From: Alphaproteobacteria bacterium | GTDB lineage: Bacteria; Pseudomonadota; Alphaproteobacteria; Ferrovibrionales; Ferrovibrionaceae | DNA: 64,000 nt | Assembly: GCA_017307375.1 (NCBI GenBank) | Contig: JAFKFH010000008.1 | Location: 124,001-188,000 of the forward strand | Reading direction: 5' to 3' | Shown: positions 58,587 through 64,000 of the stretch, one piece after another | Layout of the letters: every line of letters starts with the position of its first letter | Position numbering within the stretch: position 1 is the first letter of the stretch | Program-made: the position numbers and the translations under genes | Notes under the pieces: generated by a model | Told to the model about the DNA's origin: nothing | Seen by the model: only the letters and a program-made list of their open reading frames with translations | Databases searched by the model: none

Positions 58587-59603
58587 ATGACCATCGACCG
58601 CCGCACCCTGCTGAAGGCCGCCGCCTTCGCGCCGGGCCTGAACCTGTTCCTGACGCCGGGGGCCAAGGCCGCCGGCAAGGTTGTCATCCAATACGACTGG
58701 CTGATGTCCAACGGTCAGATCGGCGACGTCATCGCCGTGCAGAACGGCTATTTCAAGGAGGCCGGGCTCGACGTCAGCTTCAGCCCGGGCGGCCCCAACG
58801 CCGCGACGGTGCCGCCGGTCGTCTCGGGCTCGGCCCTGCTCGGCCAATTCTCGGAAACGCCGCAGCTCTATGCCGCGCGCGCCGGCGGCGTGCCGGTCAA
58901 GATCATCGCCTGCGGCTTCCGCACCGGCCCCTACGCCTTCACGTCCAAGCCGTCCAAGCCCCTGCGCAGCGCCGCCGATCTGAAGGGCATGAAGATCGGC
59001 ATCCAGCCGACCGCACGCTTCCTCATCGATGCGATCGCGGCCAAGAACGGCATCGACATCAAGGAACTGACGGTGGTCAACGTCGGCTTCGACAAGGCGC
59101 CGCTGGTGCGCGGCGAGGTCGACGCGATCGGCGGGTGGATCACCAATACCCAGGCCCTCAGCGTCATCGGCGAAGATCGGATCGACCTGCTGGTCCGCGA
59201 TCTCGGCCTCGCTTCCTACGCCAATGTCTATTTCGCCTCGGATGCCGCGCTGGCCCGCGATCCGGCAACGCTCGCCAAGTTCATCGGCGCGGTGGCCAAG
59301 GGCTGGGCCTGGGTCCACGCCAACCCGCAGGAGGCGGTCAAGAAGCTGGTCGCCGCCTACCCCGAGCTCGATCTCGGCTGGGAACAGAAGACGATCGATC
59401 TCGTGCTCAAGCTGTCCTTCGACGCCGCGACCGCCAGGGACGGCTGGGGCACCTTCGACCCGAAATCGATCGAGGACCAGATCGCCCTGCTCGATCGCGT
59501 CGGACAATATCCGAACGGCCGGCCGAAGGCGGAGGACGTCTACACGACGAAGATCCTGGAACTGTCCCAGGCGGAGCGGGCGAAGCTGAACGCCCCGGCG
59601 TAA
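58587..59603 (+). CDS. NMT1/SsuA-like solute-binding protein
   Basis: A receptor of 338 residues with a twin-arginine leader (DRRTLLKAAAFAPGLN, cut near AKAA). YDWLMSNGQIGDVIAVQNGYFKEAGLDV is the opening of NMT1/thiamine-precursor type receptors, followed by PPVVSGSALLGQFSETPQ. ATG 58587 lies 22 bases after the VOC stop. It feeds the ATPase and permease that follow. The ligand is unknown. Confidence 0.88.
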   Translation: MTIDRRTLLKAAAFAPGLNLFLTPGAKAAGKVVIQYDWLMSNGQIGDVIAVQNGYFKEAGLDVSFSPGGPNAATVPPVVSGSALLGQFSETPQLYAARAGGVPVKIIACGFRTGPYAFTSKPSKPLRSAADLKGMKIGIQPTARFLIDAIAAKNGIDIKELTVVNVGFDKAPLVRGEVDAIGGWITNTQALSVIGEDRIDLLVRDLGLASYANVYFASDAALARDPATLAKFIGAVAKGWAWVHANPQEAVKKLVAAYPELDLGWEQKTIDLVLKLSFDAATARDGWGTFDPKSIEDQIALLDRVGQYPNGRPKAEDVYTTKILELSQAERAKLNAPA

Positions 59604-59606
59604 ACC

Positions 59607-60376
<770 letters not shown>

Positions 60377-60380
<4 letters not shown>

Positions 60381-61111
60381 TCGCCCGCCTCGCCTTGCCG
60401 ATACTCGGCGCGCTGTCGCTGCTGGTCGGCTGGCAGTTCCTGCTGCCCTGGGCCGGGGTGCCGGCCTATATCGTCCCGACCCCCACGACCATCGCCGGGG
60501 TCTTCGGCAAGAGCTGGCCGCTGCTGCTCGACAATCTCTGGCCGACCGCTATCGAAAGCCTGGCCGGGTTCGTGATCGGCAATCTTGCGGGGTTCCTGCT
60601 CGCCGTCGTCTTCGTCCACTCGCGGCGGCTGCAGGCGATGTATTTCCCGGTCGTCCTGTTCTTCAACACCATTCCGGTGCTGGCGCTGTCGCCGATCATC
60701 ATCCTGATCTTCGGGCTGGGGATGACGCCGAAGATCGTCATCGCCGCCGTGATCTGCTTCTTCCCGACGCTGGTGAACATGATCCGCGGCCTCGATTCAC
60801 CCTCGACCAACGAGCATGAACTGTTCCGGGTGCTGTCCGGCACGCCCTGGGAAGTCTTCTGGCGCCTGCGCCTGCCGCGCAGCCTGCCGATGCTGTTCTC
60901 GTCGCTGCGCATCGCCTCGGCCACGGCGGTGATCGGCGCCATCGTCGGCGAATGGATCGGTTCGGAGAAGGGGCTCGGCGCGCTGATCATCAAGGCGACG
61001 TTCAACTACCAGTCCGACCGGCTCTATGCCGCCATCGTCCTGTCGTCGTCGCTGTCGATCACCCTGTTCGCTGTTGTCGTGTTCATCGAACGGCGGCTGA
61101 TCCGCTACTGA
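60377..61111 (+). CDS. SsuC-like ABC permease
   Basis: A permease of 244 residues with about six helices. VPAYIVPTPTTIAGVF after the first helix and the EAA-type loop LFRVLSGTPWEVFWRLRLP are typical of SsuC/TauC/NMT1 permeases. It ends the operon, 20 bases ahead of a strong terminator. Confidence 0.9.
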
Positions 61112-61130
61112 AGCCATGGCGAAATACAAT

Positions 61131-61166
61131 GCGCCCGGCACCTTTGTCCCCTGAGGTGCCGGGCGC
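61131..61166. terminator. Intrinsic terminator
   Basis: GCGCCCGGCACCT (61131-61143) pairs perfectly with AGGTGCCGGGCGC (61154-61166) over a 10-base loop and is followed by TTT. It closes the importer operon; the chemoreceptor gene converges on it from the right. Confidence 0.75.
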
Positions 61167-61196
61167 TTTCCGCCTTCTGACGGAATGGTCGACGTT

Positions 61197-63203
61197 TCAG
61201 CCGGCGCGCACCTTGCTCAGAAACGCGCCGACATCGCCGCGCAGCTTGTTGGCCAGGATCGAGAGATCGGCGGAGGCGGAGAGCATCTCGCCCGCCGCAT
61301 GGCCCGAAGTGCCCGCGGCCTTGTGCACTTCCGACACGCTGCCCGAAGCCTGCCGCGTGCCGATCGCCGCCTGCTCGACATTGTGGACGATCTCACGCGT
61401 GGCCGCGCCCTGCTGCTCGACCGCCGAGGCGATCGAGCCGGCGATCACGTCGATCTGGCCGATGGTCTGCCCGATGTCGCGCAGCGCGCCGACCGCGGCT
61501 TGCGTGGCTGCCTGCACCTGGGCGATCTGGTCGGTGATCTCTTCGGTTGCCTTGGCCGTCTGATTGGCAAGGTTCTTGACCTCGCCGGCGACGACCGCGA
61601 AGCCCTTGCCGGCCTCGCCGGCGCGCGCCGCCTCGATGGTTGCATTGAGCGCCAGCAGGTTGGTCTGGCCCGCGATTGTCGTGATCAGCTTGACGACCGC
61701 TCCGATCTTGCCGGCCGCGGTGGCGAGCCCCTGGACGATCTGGTCGGTCACCTGCGCCTGATCGACCGCCTTGTGGGCGATGTCACCGGCAACCACGACC
61801 TGATTCGATATCTCGCGGATCGACGAGGCCAGTTGCTCGGATGCGGTCGCAACGCCCTGGACGTTGGTCGCTGCCTGCTCGGTCGCGGCAGCGGCGGTCA
61901 GGGACTGCTCGGTCGTGTTCTCTGCGATCGTATTCACGGATTCGGCAGTCGAATGCACCCGGCCCGAGGCATCGGCGACAGCAGTGACGACGCTGCCGAC
62001 CGCGGTCTCGAACTCCTCGGCCAGCGCGATCAGCGTCTTGCGCCGCTGCTGCTCGAATTCCGCATCGCGCAACTTCGCGGCGGTGATGTCGGTGGCGAAC
62101 TTGATCACCTTGTAGGGCTTGCCGGACGCATCGAAGATCGGGTTGTAGGAAGCCTGGATCCAGATCTCGCGGCCCCCCTTGCCCAGGCGCTTGTATTCGC
62201 CGGCATCGAATTCGCCGCGCCCCAGCCGTTCCCACAGCCGGGCGTAGTCCGGCGAGGCGACGAACGCCGGCTCGCAGAACATGCGGTGATGCTGGCCGAC
62301 GATCTCCTCGCGCCGATACCCCATGGCGGCACAAAAGTTGTCATTGGCATCGAGCACGCGGCCGCCGAGGTCGAACTCGATCACCGCCTGCACCCGGCTG
62401 ATCGCGGCCACCTTGCACTCGAATTCCGAGGTCCGCGCCTTCTGGGCGGTAATGTCGGAGGCGAACTTGACGATCTTCACCGGTCTGCCGGCCGCATCGA
62501 GGATCGGATTGTAGGTCGCCTGCAACCAGACATCCCGGCCGTCCTTGCCGATGCGGCGATACTCGCCGCTGGCAAACTCGCCGCGGCCCAGCCGGGCCCA
62601 GAAGTTGCTATAATCCATCGAGCCGACGAAGTCCGGCGCACAGAACAGGCGATGATGCCGCCCGCGAATCTCGTCGAGGGCATAACCGGTGGCCGCCAGG
62701 AAATTCTCGTTGGCGGTGAGGATCGTGCCGTCCAGCGCGAACTCGATCACCGCCTCGGCGCGGCTGATAGCACGCATCTTGCCGTCGGACTCGATGCAAT
62801 GGGTCTTCTGCGCGGTGATGTCGGTCGCGAAGGCGACGATCTTGAGCGGCTTGCCGCGCGAGTCGGCGACCGGCATGTAGGAGGCCATCAGCCACAACTC
62901 GCGGCCATTTTTGCCGAGGCGGGGATATTCGCCGCTCTCGCACTCGCCGCGCGCCAGACGCGACCAGAAGTCGCGGTATTCGGGGGAAGCCGCATGCTCG
63001 GGCGTGCACAGCATCCGATGATTCTGGCCCTGGATCTCGCCGAGGCTGTAGCCGACCGCCTTGAGGAAATTGGCATTGGCCGTGAGGATCTTGCCGTCGA
63101 CATCGAGTTCGATCAATGCCTGGGCACGATCGACGGCTTTCCACAGCGCGGTGACGGTCGTCAGCTTGTCCTTGTCGACACCACCGAAATTCAGGAACGA
63201 CAT
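61197..63203 (-). CDS. Soluble methyl-accepting chemotaxis protein with three PAS domains
   Basis: A chemoreceptor of 668 residues without membrane helices. Three PAS repeats of about 122 residues each lie in the first 375 residues (each with an ANxNFxxAxGY-type start, a RLxRGE segment and a C-terminal FATDITAQK-type or FASDITAQK-type end). The MCP signalling domain follows, with its tip [20 protein letters not shown] and a preceding HAMP-less coiled coil. The PAS set should bind a cofactor such as FAD or heme, or small ligands, sensing cytoplasmic redox or oxygen. ATG 63203 starts MSFLNFGG. Confidence 0.9.
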   Translation of the reverse strand: MSFLNFGGVDKDKLTTVTALWKAVDRAQALIELDVDGKILTANANFLKAVGYSLGEIQGQNHRMLCTPEHAASPEYRDFWSRLARGECESGEYPRLGKNGRELWLMASYMPVADSRGKPLKIVAFATDITAQKTHCIESDGKMRAISRAEAVIEFALDGTILTANENFLAATGYALDEIRGRHHRLFCAPDFVGSMDYSNFWARLGRGEFASGEYRRIGKDGRDVWLQATYNPILDAAGRPVKIVKFASDITAQKARTSEFECKVAAISRVQAVIEFDLGGRVLDANDNFCAAMGYRREEIVGQHHRMFCEPAFVASPDYARLWERLGRGEFDAGEYKRLGKGGREIWIQASYNPIFDASGKPYKVIKFATDITAAKLRDAEFEQQRRKTLIALAEEFETAVGSVVTAVADASGRVHSTAESVNTIAENTTEQSLTAAAATEQAATNVQGVATASEQLASSIREISNQVVVAGDIAHKAVDQAQVTDQIVQGLATAAGKIGAVVKLITTIAGQTNLLALNATIEAARAGEAGKGFAVVAGEVKNLANQTAKATEEITDQIAQVQAATQAAVGALRDIGQTIGQIDVIAGSIASAVEQQGAATREIVHNVEQAAIGTRQASGSVSEVHKAAGTSGHAAGEMLSASADLSILANKLRGDVGAFLSKVRAG

Positions 63204-63378
63204 CTCTACCCCCGTCTGTCAATGGGCCCGGTCGACGTCGCGGAGTTCATGGCGCGCTAGCCGTTTTGGTTTCTCGCGTGTCGGCGTGCATCCGATGAAC
63301 GGAAGATACGCAGAGGCGTATTTATCGGGGTCAAGACTTGTAACGAGTTATCGTCGTTTGCTTCGGCCCGATACATTA

Positions 63379-63390
63379 TTGGGTACCCAA
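63379..63390. promoter_or_regulatory. Perfect 12-bp palindrome upstream of the chemoreceptor gene
   Basis: TTGGGTACCCAA is a perfect palindrome within ATTATTGGGTACCCAACAAT. It lies 176 bases before the chemoreceptor ATG, in the gap between the chemoreceptor and the EamA gene. It is operator-like, but a long way from the start. The rest of this 233-base gap shows nothing else recognisable. Confidence 0.4.
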
Positions 63391-63436
63391 CAATCTTGCG
63401 GACTGGGCCCCCGGGCGGTCACCGCCGCAACGTGGC

Positions 63437-64000
63437 TTATGCCAGGAAGATCAATGCCGTGCCGGCAACCGCGAGCGCGGCACCGATCCAGGCCTGCCAC
63501 GGTGGCGCGTGCCCAGACCGCCACCACACCATCGGCAGGACCGCCACCGGCGTCATCGCCGCCAGGGTCGAGACCACCGCGACGCTGCCCCGGGCAAGGG
63601 CCGCCATCAACAGCAGCATGCCAAGGCCCGATCCGATCAGCGCGCCGGCCGCGGCCAGCCGGAAGGCCGGCCAGGAAAAGCCGCCGTCGGGCCCGCCGCG
63701 GCGGAAAGCCGAGATCGTCACGAGGATGGTTGCCGCCACCCCGCAGCGAACGGCCATCGCCGCAAACGGGCTGACATGATCGGCCATTGCCGGCTGTGCG
63801 CTGAGCGCGCCGCCCGCCTGCCCGGCGGCCGCGATCAGGGCGAACAGGACACCCCGGCTGCGCCGCGGTGCCGACGCCGCCCCGACCCGCCGGTCGCGCG
63901 GGCCACCGTAGAGCACGGCGAGCACGACGCCCCCGACGACCAGGGCAATCCCGCAGACCTGCATCACCCCGAGCCGTTCGCCCAGCAGCACGACGCCGAA
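63437..64000 (-). CDS. EamA-family transporter, C-terminal part only
   Basis: The last 187 residues of an EamA drug/metabolite transporter whose start lies beyond the right edge. LLGERLGVMQVCGIALVVGGVVLA is the end of one repeat, and five more helices follow with GLGMLLLMAALARGSVAVVSTLAAMTPVAVLP, the pattern of the second repeat. It ends 233 bases from the chemoreceptor gene. Confidence 0.85.
   Translation of the reverse strand, partial: FGVVLLGERLGVMQVCGIALVVGGVVLAVLYGGPRDRRVGAASAPRRSRGVLFALIAAAGQAGGALSAQPAMADHVSPFAAMAVRCGVAATILVTISAFRRGGPDGGFSWPAFRLAAAGALIGSGLGMLLLMAALARGSVAVVSTLAAMTPVAVLPMVWWRSGHAPPWQAWIGAALAVAGTALIFLA

Noticed and set aside
61185-63260. Plus-strand open frame of 691 codons across the chemoreceptor gene
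   Set aside because: It is the antisense of the triple-PAS MCP gene and its Arg/Gly/His-rich composition matches no family; high-GC DNA gives long antisense frames.

Overview
The window is a high-GC (mostly well above 60% by eye) chromosomal segment of a free-living, heterotrophic proteobacterium. The gene families fit an alphaproteobacterium of the Rhodospirillales type: several PotABCD-type and one SsuABC-type ABC importers, a TRAP transporter, many small FCD-GntR, LysR, MarR and TetR regulators, and Tat-exported solute-binding proteins. I see no rRNA, tRNA, insertion sequence, integrase, phage gene or CRISPR array. Coding density is very high and genes often overlap by 4 bases.

Layout. 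1-6534 (minus) is an aminotransferase / PotA-B-C-D-like importer / N,N-dimethylformamidase-like operon, the large subunit running off the left edge. It is read divergently from otnK-otnC (6602-8532), with a 19-bp palindromic operator between them. 8537-14975 (minus) is iorA-iorB followed by the TRAP genes dctP-dctQ-dctM, faced by a divergent LysR gene. 16120-17693 holds a Tat-exported alpha/beta hydrolase divergent from an OhrR-like MarR regulator, with several palindromes between them. 17690-25675 is a mixed region: aldo/keto reductase, DUF2076 protein with a 59-aa zinc-ribbon protein, ThDP enzyme, LysR plus coniferyl-aldehyde-dehydrogenase-like pair, PPOX flavoprotein, and TPR glycosyltransferase. 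25750-34680 holds MATE/HxlR, epoxide hydrolase, SGNH hydrolase, MaoC, PAP2 phosphatase, pobA with a divergent AraC activator, and a TetR gene divergent from a serine hydrolase.

34685-40387 is a second PotABCD-like importer divergent from a PuuB-like amine oxidoreductase. 40392-43945 holds an exported MetX-like esterase, an orphan proteasome-fold hydrolase, and an EamA/Lrp pair. 43942-51001 is a GntR regulator, a hydroxyacid dehydrogenase, a 2OG-Fe(II) oxygenase and a third PotABCD-like importer, followed by a GFA protein. 51230-55631 is an AT-rich accessory island of three exported proteins: a large unknown Cys-containing protein, a caspase-fold protease with an EF-hand, and a CHAP-domain cysteine hydrolase. 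55952-61111 is a FAD oxidase / FCD-GntR / VOC / SsuABC-type importer operon. The window ends with a soluble triple-PAS chemoreceptor and a partial EamA exporter.

How it works together. Most of the window consists of catabolic modules, each pairing an importer with one to three enzymes and a local regulator, and suited to amines, amides, sugar acids and aromatic acids. The part that does not fit this pattern is the caspase-CHAP-unknown triad, the best candidate here for an undescribed system. All functions are inferred from sequence motifs and gene order.
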